Assembly: GCA_947455705.1 (NCBI GenBank) | Contig: CANGPO010000020.1 | Coordinates: 1-36,589 of the forward strand | DNA length: 36,589 nucleotides | Source of the DNA: Actinomycetota bacterium | GTDB taxonomy: Bacteria; Actinomycetota; Actinomycetes; S36-B12; CAIYMF01 | Direction: 5' to 3' | In this document: positions 25,776 to 34,537 of the stretch, piece by piece | Layout of the letters: each line of letters starts with the position of its first letter | Position numbering within the stretch: position 1 is the stretch's first letter | Notes under the pieces: generated by a model | The model's input: the letters and a program-made list of their open reading frames with translations, nothing else | What the model was told of the DNA's origin: nothing | Databases searched by the model: none | Position numbers and translations under genes: made by a program

Positions 25776-26474
25776 GTTGAGCCAACATCTGCACCGCGAA
25801 CGGCCCGCGCGCGGGCCCGGGCAGAGCTCACCCGGGAGATCGTCGACACCGCTCGTGCTCATCTGTCCAGCGACGGTGCTGCTGGCCTTTCACTTCGCGC
25901 GGTAGCCCGAGATTTGGGCATGGTGAGTAGCGCGGTTTACCGATACTTTCCAAGTCGCGACGAACTACTCACCGCATTGATCATCGATGCCTACAACTCA
26001 CTCGGTGAGGAGGCCGAGCGTGCCGAACAGGCGGTTAAGAGATCCGACCTACACGGCAGATGGTTGGCGATAGGCAATTCAACGCGCACGTGGGCACTGG
26101 TGCGACCACATGAATGGGCATTGATCTATGGGTCTCCCGTTCCGGGTTACCAAGCGCCGCAGGACACCATCGTGCCTGCCACCCGCGTGTCAGCACTACT
26201 CATCGGCATACTGGTTGACGCCCACACCTCAGGACTCTCTCCGGCGCCACTGCCCGTCCCACGAGTGGTCCACACAAGTCTCACACCGGTTCGTCAGGCG
26301 ATCCCCGTCGCCGTCCCCGACGATCTGATCATTCGCGGACTCATGGTGTGGTCCCAGCTCATCGGGACGATCAGCTTAGAACTCAACGGTCAGTTTCATA
26401 ACGTGCTTGCCGACACCGATGCGTACTTCGAGACGGTCATACAGCGTTGCTCTATCGACATCGGCATCGCCTGA
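25773..26474 (+). CDS. TetR-family transcriptional regulator
   Basis: 233 residues. The N-terminal helix-turn-helix (about 20-68) reads TREIVDTARAHLSSDGAAGLSLRAVARDLGMVSSAVYRYFPSRDELL, a classic TetR signature with YRYF. The C-terminal ligand domain (about 75-230) includes WALVRPHEWALIYGSPVPGY, typical of the TetR C-terminal WHG group found widely in actinobacteria. It probably represses itself and the divergent epimerase gene through the two palindromes at 25676-25733. Ligand unknown. The S51-type gene pair starts 59 nt downstream but appears to have its own -10 box. Confidence 0.92.
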   Translation: MVEPTSAPRTARARARAELTREIVDTARAHLSSDGAAGLSLRAVARDLGMVSSAVYRYFPSRDELLTALIIDAYNSLGEEAERAEQAVKRSDLHGRWLAIGNSTRTWALVRPHEWALIYGSPVPGYQAPQDTIVPATRVSALLIGILVDAHTSGLSPAPLPVPRVVHTSLTPVRQAIPVAVPDDLIIRGLMVWSQLIGTISLELNGQFHNVLADTDAYFETVIQRCSIDIGIA

Positions 26475-26521
26475 CTGTCATCCGATGCGACCCCCGGCAA
26501 GCGGGCTAAGTGATGTTCCGA

Positions 26522-26536
26522 CATGATCGACGCATG
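26522..26536 (+). promoter_or_regulatory. Candidate leaderless -10 box (CATGAT) of the S51 fusion gene
   Basis: CATGAT at 26522-26527 is one base off TATGAT and lies 6 nt before the ATG at 26534. There is no Shine-Dalgarno sequence before that ATG and no recognisable -35. It supports the choice of 26534 over the upstream in-frame ATG at 26510. Confidence 0.4.
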
Positions 26537-27709
26537 GCACGCTTACTCACCATCATGGGATCTGGCGAGACCAGCCCAACGATGGTTACTCCACATCAAC
26601 GAATCTTCTCCTCACTTGGCCGCGACGTACGGGCGGTGCTGCTTGATTCGCCCTACGGTTTTCAAGAAAATGCCGACGAGCTCACAGACCGTGCTCAGCA
26701 GTACTTTCGCGAGAGCGTGGGGCGAGAAGTCAGCGCGGCCACGTTCCGCTCCGCTCCCCCCAGCGATATCACCGAGCATGCCACCCAGATGGCAGCCCTC
26801 AACGCCGCCGAGTGGATCTTCGCCGGGCCGGGCAGCCCGACCTACGCGCTGCGCACCTGGGATGGCAGCGCCGTCCCCGATGCTCTCAACAGACGGCTTC
26901 GCGATGGTGGTGCGGTTACCTTCGCCTCGGCCGCCGCGCTCACGCTTGGACGATTCTCGATTCCCGTATACGAGATCTACAAAGTCGGACAGGATCCACA
27001 CTGGCTCGACGGACTCGATGTCTTTGGCACAGCAACCGGCCTGAAAGCCGCGATCGTTCCTCACTGGAACAACGCCGAGGGCGGCACCCATGACACGCGC
27101 TTCTGTTGGCTGGGTGAACGACGTCTCGTCGCCCTTGAGTCGCTACTTCCTGACGATGCGTTCATCGTCGGGATCGATGAGCACACCGGCATCATCATCG
27201 ACCTGGATTCAGGTGTCGTGGAGATTGTCGGGAAAGGCACTCTCGTCGTGCGATCCCATGGGGTGGAATGGATTCGGCAGGCAGGTGTAACCACCAGCCT
27301 CGATGAGATCGCCGCGGCCGGCAACGCACCTCGGAAAACGGGGAGCGCCGACGTCGTCAGTGAACCTACATCGTCAACGACCGCGGTCGATGCAATACGT
27401 CATGCTTTGGAATCGGGCGATGCTCCAACAGCGTTGGCACTCATCGCCGATGCCAATCGCACCGCCGAAACAGCCGACGCACGTTCAGAGTTGTCCGGTT
27501 GGATCAGCAACGCAATCGCAGCCTTGGGTTCACCGGTAGATGTCACCGAAACGGTCGCACCACTGGTGACCCTGCTCTTGGAACTGCGTACAGCGGCCCG
27601 CGCCGATAAGCGCTGGGCCGATTCAGATCTCATCAGAGACGGTCTGGCCGCGGCACGGATCGAGGTGCGTGATACACCTGAGGGTGTGCAGTGGGAGGTT
27701 ATGACGTGA
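26534..27709 (+). CDS. Peptidase S51-like protein fused to a cysteinyl-tRNA-synthetase-like C-terminal region
   Basis: 391 residues from ATG 26534 (an ATG at 26510 would add 8). Residues 1-240 resemble the S51 / type-1 glutamine-amidotransferase-like fold: LTIMGSGETSPTM, FAGPGSPTYALR, FASAAALTLG with Ser132 where the S51 nucleophile would be, and IVPHWNN with His177. The nucleophile motif is degenerate compared with GTSAGA/GCSAGA. After a Ser/Thr-rich linker (about 267-283), residues 285-335 (ALESGDAPTALALIADANR) resemble the CysRS DALR helical domain. Residues 345-388 (RTAARADKRWADSDLIRDGL..ARIEVRDTPEGVQW) match the extreme CysRS C-terminus. No synthetase catalytic domain (HIGH/KMSKS) is present. 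Function unknown; tRNA binding is a speculation. It overlaps the next S51 gene by 4 nt. Confidence 0.8.
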   Translation: MARLLTIMGSGETSPTMVTPHQRIFSSLGRDVRAVLLDSPYGFQENADELTDRAQQYFRESVGREVSAATFRSAPPSDITEHATQMAALNAAEWIFAGPGSPTYALRTWDGSAVPDALNRRLRDGGAVTFASAAALTLGRFSIPVYEIYKVGQDPHWLDGLDVFGTATGLKAAIVPHWNNAEGGTHDTRFCWLGERRLVALESLLPDDAFIVGIDEHTGIIIDLDSGVVEIVGKGTLVVRSHGVEWIRQAGVTTSLDEIAAAGNAPRKTGSADVVSEPTSSTTAVDAIRHALESGDAPTALALIADANRTAETADARSELSGWISNAIAALGSPVDVTETVAPLVTLLLELRTAARADKRWADSDLIRDGLAAARIEVRDTPEGVQWEVMT

Positions 27710-28407
27710 GCAACGCACCAATCGCACTCGTTGGATCCGGTGAATATCTTCCTGTCATGACCCAGATCGAGGGTGCCTTGATCGCGGGTCGTCCACCGAA
27801 GTACGTACAGCTAGCAACCGCCGCGGCACCTGAGGGTGATTCGTCGCTCGCGTTTTGGCACAAGCTGGGTAAAGAGCAGGCTGATCGGCTCGGTGTCGAG
27901 CAGGTGGTCGTTGACGTGCGCGATCGTGACGACGCCAACAATCCAGAACTGGCGGCCAAACTCCAGGGTGCTGGATTGATCTATCTGTCCGGCGGCAACC
28001 CGGCGTTCCTGTCGAACACGTTGCGCGATACGGCAGTGTGGGAAGCGATTAAGGCTGCTCATCAGGCCGGATCTGCCCTCGCTGGTTGCAGCGCGGGAGC
28101 GATGTCGCTCACCGAGTGGGCACCACGTCCACGTGATTTCAACAGTGAGCACATCTCAGGCCTTGGCTACGTGCCACACATCCGTGTGATCCCGCATTTC
28201 GACAAGTTTGGCTCGTGGATTCCCGACATGCTTCGCAACACAATGCTCAGACTCCCTGACGGCGTCATGCTGCTGGGCATCGATGAGGAAACTGCGCTCG
28301 TTGGTGGACCACATGAGTGGGTCGTTCAAGGCAATCAATCTGTATGGCACCTTGGTGACGGCAAACGCATTGAGTACAAACCCGGAAGTACGTTGATTAC
28401 TCCGTAG
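27706..28407 (+). CDS. Peptidase S51 / cyanophycinase-like hydrolase
   Basis: 233 residues from GTG 27706, overlapping the previous stop as GTGA, with GGGAGG 7 nt upstream. The fold markers are IALVGSGEYLP, YLSGGNP (93-99), the nucleophile elbow AGCSAGAMSL with Ser129, and VIPHFDKF with His164. S51 includes cyanophycinases and alpha-aspartyl dipeptidases, which are Ser-His-Glu peptidases acting on Asp-containing peptides. At 233 residues it is shorter than cyanophycinase and nearer the small type-1 GATase-like members. There is no signal peptide. It is coupled to the S51-CysRS-tail fusion, suggesting that the pair acts together, perhaps as a heteromer. Confidence 0.87.
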   Translation: MSNAPIALVGSGEYLPVMTQIEGALIAGRPPKYVQLATAAAPEGDSSLAFWHKLGKEQADRLGVEQVVVDVRDRDDANNPELAAKLQGAGLIYLSGGNPAFLSNTLRDTAVWEAIKAAHQAGSALAGCSAGAMSLTEWAPRPRDFNSEHISGLGYVPHIRVIPHFDKFGSWIPDMLRNTMLRLPDGVMLLGIDEETALVGGPHEWVVQGNQSVWHLGDGKRIEYKPGSTLITP

Positions 28408-28429
28408 GGTCGTCGATTGTCGTCGGTAT

Positions 28430-29350
28430 CTACTCTGAACGACCCTTGTCGTCGTCGAGTTCGCGCAAGAACTCTTGGAACTGCGCGGCAATATCGTCAC
28501 CTGACGGTAGCGGTCCGTCCGTAGCCAGCGGCAACGCATTAGCCGCACCGCGAACGATTTCGTCGTACTGCAATTCAAGATCGCGGACGGCTTGCTCGTT
28601 CTCGGCGTTACCGGCCAATTGCTCATTGATCTCGCGCATGCTGTGTCCGGCCTTGATCTCAAGCTCGCTGAGATCAAACGACAAACTGCCAGCAACGCCA
28701 ACCTCTTCAAGCAGTGCGATCGCAGCCCGTGGAAAGAGGACCTGCGACAGATAGTGCGGGACATGCGCCGCGAAACCGAGAGCAAGATGACCGGCCTCGC
28801 CGAGAGCAAGCTCGACCCCACCGGCAAGATGACCTGGCACCTCGATAGCTCCGACGAAGGTAGGTCGGCCGGCTACGAACGCGGGATCTGTGGCATGGGC
28901 GGTGACACCCACCGGACGGGTGTGCGGGGCGGGCCAAGGAATCGCGTTCATGCCGATTGAGCGGGAGACCCCAAATCGCTCCACCAACTGCACAACTGCA
29001 GCGGTGAATGCTCGCCATGCGAAGTCAGGCTCAGGCCCGGCCAAAAGAAGGAAAGGTGTTCCCCGCTCATCACGCAATTCGTAGAGCAACAACTGGGGGT
29101 AATCAAGTTCGGCGTAGTGATCAGTATCGAAGATCATTCGGGGCCGACGGGCGCGATAGTCGTAGAGGGTATCGATATCAAATTGGGCAATGACGCGGTG
29201 CTCACATGATTCGAGCAAGTGCTCCACCGCGAGTTGGCGGGCTCCACCAGCGTCGAGGAATCCAGATAGGGCGTGAACGAGCACCGGCGCATCCATATCA
29301 AGATCGTCGGTGATGACCTCGTACAAGCTTTCGGGCTTCATGGCTCCCAT
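28430..29350 (-). CDS. PAC2-family protein
   Basis: 306 residues. PAC2 (proteasome assembly chaperone 2-like) proteins are widespread in actinobacteria. The recognisable parts are VLVHALSGFLDAGGARQLAVEHLL near the N-terminus, DTLYDYRARRPRMIFD, LLAGPEPDFAWRAF and GMNAIPWPAPHTRPVGVTAHA. The C-terminal part is helical and acidic and ends ELDDDKGRSE. Actinobacterial members are thought to relate to proteasome function, which is not established here. ATG 29350 or the ATG 9 nt further in could be the start; GAGGA precedes both. It converges with the S51 gene and is divergent from the CPBP protease gene. Confidence 0.88.
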   Translation of the reverse strand: MGAMKPESLYEVITDDLDMDAPVLVHALSGFLDAGGARQLAVEHLLESCEHRVIAQFDIDTLYDYRARRPRMIFDTDHYAELDYPQLLLYELRDERGTPFLLLAGPEPDFAWRAFTAAVVQLVERFGVSRSIGMNAIPWPAPHTRPVGVTAHATDPAFVAGRPTFVGAIEVPGHLAGGVELALGEAGHLALGFAAHVPHYLSQVLFPRAAIALLEEVGVAGSLSFDLSELEIKAGHSMREINEQLAGNAENEQAVRDLELQYDEIVRGAANALPLATDGPLPSGDDIAAQFQEFLRELDDDKGRSE

Positions 29351-29398
29351 TGTCCTCTACTTCGGAACTCCGAGCACACCTAACGCGTCGGGTACATC

Positions 29399-30325
29399 AT
29401 GGCAACGTTTCAGGCACCCCCTGACATTCCCGCGCAGGACGATAATTCTGCCCCTGTCCCCGCAGACACGAACTCCGTCGCCATGGGCGAGGATGGGCAG
29501 GTGGACACCACCGCGAACGTGAACAGTGATGATCAAGGGCCGTTGCGCGCACCGGACGAGGATCCGCCCTTCACACTTCCTGGACGTAAGACCCTGCGCG
29601 CGGAGCTGTGGATCGTGCTGTGGCTCTCCATCGCTGCGGCTGGACTCCGCTCCCTGCTCTCGCTGATCGATTCGCTGACCCGCGGCGTGAAGCTCTCGTC
29701 GCAATCCACCACCTTGATCACGACGTACATCGCTGATCGCCCGTGGCTCGACATCATGTTCCAAGCCACGCGGATCGCACTTGCTTTGATTCCAGTTCTC
29801 CTGGTTTTCCACCTGCTGCGTCGCGGAGGTGAGCGGCTGTCAGCAATTGGACTAGATCTGAGCGACTGGAAACGCGACCTACTGCGAGGAGCTGGGCTTG
29901 CCGCTGTCGTCGGCGGAACTGGTTTGGTCTTCTATCTGATCGCATTCCACCTTGGGATGAACGTACGCATTGCTGCCGTTACGACGAAAGACGCCTGGTG
30001 GACGATCTTCCTGCTTCTTGCATCGGCGGCTTTTAACGCGATCCTCGAAGAAGTGATCGTGCTCGCCTATTTCATTCACCGGACAGAACAGCTCGGCTGG
30101 AAGTCATGGCAATCCGTTGGCGGCAGCGCCCTACTACGCGGTGCGTACCACCTCTATCAGGGCTTCGGTGGATTTATCGGCAACATCGCTATGGGCTTGA
30201 TCTTCGGAACTCTTTACAAGAGATGGGGACGCGTCATGCCGTTCCTGATCGCACACTTCATCATCGATGCAGTCGCCTTCGTGGGCTACGACCTACTCGG
30301 CGGCAAGGTGAGTTGGCTTCCCTAG
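29399..30325 (+). CDS. CPBP-family intramembrane metalloprotease
   Basis: 308 residues. The first 60 are hydrophilic, acidic and Pro/Asp-rich and probably disordered. About seven or eight membrane helices follow from residue 70. The CPBP (CAAX protease / bacteriocin-processing) motifs are present: EE in NAILEEVIVLAYF (Glu217, Glu218), RxxxH in LLRGAYHLYQG (Arg247, His251) and AHFIID (His286). These residues would bind the catalytic metal within the membrane. Substrates could be prenylated or secreted peptides, or it could act as immunity or regulation; none is specified. It converges on ornithine aminotransferase with only 6 nt between stops. Confidence 0.88.
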   Translation: MATFQAPPDIPAQDDNSAPVPADTNSVAMGEDGQVDTTANVNSDDQGPLRAPDEDPPFTLPGRKTLRAELWIVLWLSIAAAGLRSLLSLIDSLTRGVKLSSQSTTLITTYIADRPWLDIMFQATRIALALIPVLLVFHLLRRGGERLSAIGLDLSDWKRDLLRGAGLAAVVGGTGLVFYLIAFHLGMNVRIAAVTTKDAWWTIFLLLASAAFNAILEEVIVLAYFIHRTEQLGWKSWQSVGGSALLRGAYHLYQGFGGFIGNIAMGLIFGTLYKRWGRVMPFLIAHFIIDAVAFVGYDLLGGKVSWLP

Positions 30326-30331
30326 TAGTGC

Positions 30332-31540
30332 TTACGGTTGCGCGGCCTTAACCACGTCGATGATGGTTGCGAGTGCAGCGTCGAGCTCCTGTTCGCTAAT
30401 CGTTAACGGCGGGGCAAAGCGGATCGTCCACGTATGGGTGTCCTTCGCGAGGATTCCGCGCTCGAGCAACGTCATGCTGATGTCTCGTCCCGTCGGACCA
30501 GTTCCATCGAGCTCGAGTGCCCACCACAGGCCACTACCCCTAACTTCTTTAACCCCAGGCATTCCAGCGTTACGCAGCGTTGCCAGAACGTGCTCACCAA
30601 GGGAAAGTGATCGGGCCTGAAGTTCACCGGTGTTGAGCAGTTCAATGACGGCGATTCCGACGGCGGCCGCCAGCGGATTGCCACCAAAGGTACTGCCATG
30701 CTCACCAGGTTTAATGACGCCAAGCACGTCCCAATTGGCTGTAATTGCACTGACGGGCAAAATTCCGCCGCCGAGCGCCTTGCCGAGGATTCGAATGTCG
30801 GGCTGAACATCGACGAGGTCGCAGGCGAACGTCGCACCCGCGCGACCAAGGCCTGCCTGGATCTCATCGGCGATCATCAAAACATTGTTCGCTGAACAGA
30901 GCGCACGAACCTCTTGCAGATATCCCGTCGGCGGAATGACGACACCGGCTTCACCTTGAATCGGCTCAACGAGAACCGCCACAGTGTTAGGGGTAATCGC
31001 AGCGGCGAATGCTTCGGCATCACCATACGGAACAGTGACGAAGCCGGGAGTGAAGGGACCGTAATCATTGCGCGCGTCGGGATCGTCCGAGAAGGACACG
31101 ATAGTCGTCGTTCGGCCATGGAAGTTACCGGCACACACGATGATTTCCGCGTTGCCCTCACTCACACCCTTGACTTGATAACCCCATTTTCGGGCAACCT
31201 TGAGAGCCGTCTCAACACCTTCGGCACCACTGTTCATCGGTAAAACCGCATCATGACGGGCCAGAGCGGCAAGGTCTGCGCAGAACCGGCCCAATTGATC
31301 GTTGTGGAACGCACGGCTTGTGAGTGTGACCCGGTCTAACTGAGCGCTGAGGGCCGCGAGCAAAGCCGGGTGACGATGCCCAAAGTTCAATGCCGAGTAC
31401 GCGGACAGCATGTCAACGTACCGACGTCCTTCAACGTCCGTGACCCACACATCCTGCCCTGAGGAGATCACAACTGGAAGTGGATGATAATTGTGGGCGC
31501 AGTGCTCTTCCTCAAACGCGATGAATTGCTCGGTGTCCAC
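30332..31540 (-). CDS. rocD: Ornithine aminotransferase
   Basis: 402 residues from GTG 31540, preceded by AAGGGG. It transfers the delta-amino group of ornithine to 2-oxoglutarate, giving glutamate-5-semialdehyde. It is a class-III PLP enzyme: Lys254 in ILGKALGGG binds PLP, Asp225 in DEIQAGLGRAG pairs with the pyridine N, and NSGAEGVETALK is the phosphate loop. The SAYSALNFGHRHP segment with Tyr48 matches the ornithine-specific Tyr of OAT. It starts 19 nt after the aminobutyraldehyde-type dehydrogenase. The pair suggests ornithine and putrescine use as nitrogen and carbon source. Confidence 0.9.
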   Translation of the reverse strand: MDTEQFIAFEEEHCAHNYHPLPVVISSGQDVWVTDVEGRRYVDMLSAYSALNFGHRHPALLAALSAQLDRVTLTSRAFHNDQLGRFCADLAALARHDAVLPMNSGAEGVETALKVARKWGYQVKGVSEGNAEIIVCAGNFHGRTTTIVSFSDDPDARNDYGPFTPGFVTVPYGDAEAFAAAITPNTVAVLVEPIQGEAGVVIPPTGYLQEVRALCSANNVLMIADEIQAGLGRAGATFACDLVDVQPDIRILGKALGGGILPVSAITANWDVLGVIKPGEHGSTFGGNPLAAAVGIAVIELLNTGELQARSLSLGEHVLATLRNAGMPGVKEVRGSGLWWALELDGTGPTGRDISMTLLERGILAKDTHTWTIRFAPPLTISEQELDAALATIIDVVKAAQP

Positions 31541-31559
31541 ACTGACCCCTTAACTGCGA

Positions 31560-33020
31560 TTACGACGGACGGAACGACGACAGCGGTGCCACTGGCGCTG
31601 CATGCTTGATCATCACATGTCGCGTCACCGTGTATTCAAGTATCGCCTCATGGGACATGTCCTTGCCAAAGCCGCTGCCCTTCACTCCACCATGTGGGGC
31701 CTCAGATGCGATGGGTAAGTGGTCGTTAACCCACGTGACCCCGACCTCAAGCTGATGACACACCCGCAGCGCACGCCCAACATCGTTTGTCCACACCGAT
31801 GACGCCAGGCCATAACGGCTGTCGTTGGCGAGCCGAATCGCGTCTGCTTCGTCGTCGAATGGCACCACCACCAGCACCGGCCCAAAGACCTCACCCTGAA
31901 CGATCTCGCTGTCCTGACGAGCACCCGCGATCAGGGTTGGCAGATAGTAGGCACCGGGCAAATCCAGTGAGCTACCACCAGTCACGACCTCGCCACCCGC
32001 ATCTACGGCCCGCGTTACAAAACCATGGACGCGATCGCGATGATCGGTCGAAATCAGCGGGCCGATATCCGTCTGATCACCTCGAGGGTGGCCAACGCGA
32101 ATCGACGAGAGCACCGCAGCTAACGCGTCGACGACGTCCGCATAGCGACTGCGATCGACGTAGACACGTGTTGCAGCCGTACAATCTTGCCCCGAGTTGT
32201 AGGTGGCTCCTAGCGCCACAGCGCGGGCCATCGCATCAAGGTCCGCGTCAGCGAACACGATCGCCGGAGCCTTTCCTCCCAGTTCTAGGTGTACTCGCTT
32301 CGTCTGTTGAGCCGCAGCAGCCATCACGGCTTGACCGGTGCGCGTCGATCCAGTCACGGAGACCATGTCGACTCCAGCCGACTCCACCAGGGCTTGGCCG
32401 ATATTGCCCTCACCCGTCACAACGTTAAAAACGCCAGCTGGTAAGTCGGCCTCGACCGCGAGCTCGGCCAACCGAATTGATGAGCGAGGTGTTGACGGCG
32501 CCGGCTTGAGAACAACGGTGTTACCCGCGCCAAGCGCTGGGCCGATCTTCCAAATAGCCATAACGAGGGGAAAGTTCCATGGGGCGATTGAGCCAACAAC
32601 GCCAATCGGACGACGAATCAGCATCGACGTATAGCCGGTGCTCAGAACACCGGCACCCGTTCCATCAAGAGAGCGAGCCGAGCCAGCGAAGAACCGCAGA
32701 TTATCGATCGCGAATGGCAGCTCGCCATCGCGAAACGTGGCCCACGGTTTACCAGAATCCTGCACCTCAAGTTCGGTGAGCTCATCGGCATGCGACTCCA
32801 TCGAATCTGCCAGACGTAGGAGCGCGAGTGACCGTTCACCGGGAGTGAGGGCTGCCCATCCGGGCGCCGCGGCCTTCGCGGATGCGATCGCCTCGGCAGT
32901 GTCGGCGGCGGAAGCCTGGGAGATCTCGGCAAAGACTTCAGCGTCTGCCGGATCAACCAGTTGCCGGACCCCACCCTTACCGGGCCGGGTCTCACCATCG
33001 ATATGAACGCCTGACGTCAC
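31560..33020 (-). CDS. Aldehyde dehydrogenase, gamma-aminobutyraldehyde-dehydrogenase type
   Basis: 486 residues from GTG 33020, which has AGGAG 5 nt upstream; an in-frame GTG at 33059 is less well placed. The catalytic Cys280 is in YNSGQDCTAATR and Glu246 in HLELGGKAP. The cofactor contacts PWNFPLVMAIWK and SVTGSTRTGQAV are normal. NSGQDCTAATRVYV and the ending APHGGVKGSGFGKDMS match gamma-aminobutyraldehyde dehydrogenase (PatD/Prr), which makes GABA from putrescine-derived aldehyde. It is the first gene of the operon with rocD. Betaine-aldehyde or related substrates remain possible. Confidence 0.87.
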   Translation of the reverse strand: MTSGVHIDGETRPGKGGVRQLVDPADAEVFAEISQASAADTAEAIASAKAAAPGWAALTPGERSLALLRLADSMESHADELTELEVQDSGKPWATFRDGELPFAIDNLRFFAGSARSLDGTGAGVLSTGYTSMLIRRPIGVVGSIAPWNFPLVMAIWKIGPALGAGNTVVLKPAPSTPRSSIRLAELAVEADLPAGVFNVVTGEGNIGQALVESAGVDMVSVTGSTRTGQAVMAAAAQQTKRVHLELGGKAPAIVFADADLDAMARAVALGATYNSGQDCTAATRVYVDRSRYADVVDALAAVLSSIRVGHPRGDQTDIGPLISTDHRDRVHGFVTRAVDAGGEVVTGGSSLDLPGAYYLPTLIAGARQDSEIVQGEVFGPVLVVVPFDDEADAIRLANDSRYGLASSVWTNDVGRALRVCHQLEVGVTWVNDHLPIASEAPHGGVKGSGFGKDMSHEAILEYTVTRHVMIKHAAPVAPLSSFRPS

Positions 33021-33199
33021 AGATTCTCCTGAGTTGAAGAGGGAAGACGAGTGTGTCACCGAAGATCACGGCGACACCACGTTTCCAGCCAGTTCCATCA
33101 CTACTATCTCGCTTGTTACGCTCCCATTCAGCATGGGTACGTCACAATGCCTATTCCCGCCGCTGCACGTCCATCCCGATACGATCGAGGTCAACGCCA

Positions 33200-34525
33200 A
33201 TGAAGACGCCCTCACGCCCGCTCACCATCTTGTTCATGCCTGAATCGGCTTATGGTCCGACGAATCAATGCATCGGGGTAGGCGATGTCTTACGTAAGCG
33301 CGGCCACCGAGTCGTCTTCGCAGCCGAGGCATCGTGGAACGGCAAGCTCAGCGCACTGGGCTTTGAAGAGGATCTGGTTGATCTCGCACCTGCACCGGAG
33401 GCGACCGATGACGGCGAAGAGCAGGACGCTGGGGCATTCTGGAAGGAATTCATCCGCGAAACGGCCCCGGAATTCCGCAAACCGACCGTCGAGCAGCTAA
33501 CAACCTTCATCAAGCCGACATGGCAAGCACTGATTGACGGAGCGATGTACTGCGAGCCACAGCTCAAGGAAATCATCGAGCGCGTGAAACCGGACGTGAT
33601 TGTCGAAGACAACGTCCTGACGTTCCCAGCGCTACTTACGGCCGGCGTTCCGTTCGTGCGCATCGTGTCGTGTAATCCACTTGAGATGAAAGGTGACGCA
33701 GTAGCCCCCACATTCTCGGGCTTACCGCAGAACGACACGAGCGAGTGGGACGTTTTCCGCGCGGAGTACGACCGTACCCATCGAGAGATGTGGACAGCGT
33801 TTAACGAATGGGTGATGGCACAGGGCGCACCAGCCCTCGATGATCTTGAATTCATTCACACCTCAGAGCACGCCAACCTGTATGTCTTCGCTGAAGAAGC
33901 CGACTACCTCGACGCTCGTCCACTAGATGCCACCTGGCACCGCATGGATTCCAGTGTTCGCGAAACCGATGCGGTGTATGAGATTCCGGCCGCCGTCGCC
34001 GATCGTCCCGAGGGATCGGCGTTGATCTACCTGTCACTGGGCTCGCTGGGTAGTGCAGATGTTGACCTCATGAAGCGACTCATTGACGTACTCGGCAAGA
34101 CGCCGCATCGCTTCATTGTCAGCAAGGGTCCGCAGCACGATCAGTACGAGTTGGCGGACAACATGGTGGGTGCTGAATTCCTACCGCAGACAACTCTGAT
34201 CCCGCACGTCGACGCGATCATCACGCACGGTGGAAACAACACCACCACCGAGGCCATGCACTTTGGTAAGCCGATGATTCTGCTACCGCTGTTCTGGGAT
34301 CAGTACGACAATGCCCAGCGGATGGATGAGATCGGTTTCGGAGTACGTCTGGCCACGTATGACTTCACCGATGACGAGATGACCTCGGCACTTGAAACCG
34401 TTCTTGACCCCGCCATGAAGGTGAAGATGTCAGCGATTGGCGAGAGGGTCCGCGCGCGCGATGGTCTTCGTAAGGGTGCCGATGTCATAGAAGCTGTTGG
34501 TGCTGCATTTATTGACGGCGAGTAG
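33200..34525 (+). CDS. Glycosyltransferase, UDP-glycosyltransferase-like (GT1 family)
   Basis: 441 residues from ATG 33200, with GAGG about 10 nt upstream; an open frame back to 33053 runs through the leader of the divergent gene. It begins LTILFMPESAYGPTNQCIGVGDVLRKRGHRVVFAAE, a GT-B N-terminal acceptor domain, and ends with the donor-binding signature IITHGGNNTTTEAMHFGKPMILLPLFWDQYDNAQR. This is close to macrolide and sterol glycosyltransferases. It transfers a sugar from a nucleotide donor to a small hydrophobic acceptor or glycan. It is followed after 12 nt by a sugar-kinase-like gene, so it may belong to an amino-sugar operon. Confidence 0.88.
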   Translation: MKTPSRPLTILFMPESAYGPTNQCIGVGDVLRKRGHRVVFAAEASWNGKLSALGFEEDLVDLAPAPEATDDGEEQDAGAFWKEFIRETAPEFRKPTVEQLTTFIKPTWQALIDGAMYCEPQLKEIIERVKPDVIVEDNVLTFPALLTAGVPFVRIVSCNPLEMKGDAVAPTFSGLPQNDTSEWDVFRAEYDRTHREMWTAFNEWVMAQGAPALDDLEFIHTSEHANLYVFAEEADYLDARPLDATWHRMDSSVRETDAVYEIPAAVADRPEGSALIYLSLGSLGSADVDLMKRLIDVLGKTPHRFIVSKGPQHDQYELADNMVGAEFLPQTTLIPHVDAIITHGGNNTTTEAMHFGKPMILLPLFWDQYDNAQRMDEIGFGVRLATYDFTDDEMTSALETVLDPAMKVKMSAIGERVRARDGLRKGADVIEAVGAAFIDGE

Positions 34526-34537
34526 ATCGTCGTCAAC

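Noticed and set aside
27706..28407. True cyanophycinase with a cyanophycin synthesis locus
   Set aside because: No cyanophycin synthetase (cphA) or related gene is in the window and the protein is short. Only the S51 fold is supported.
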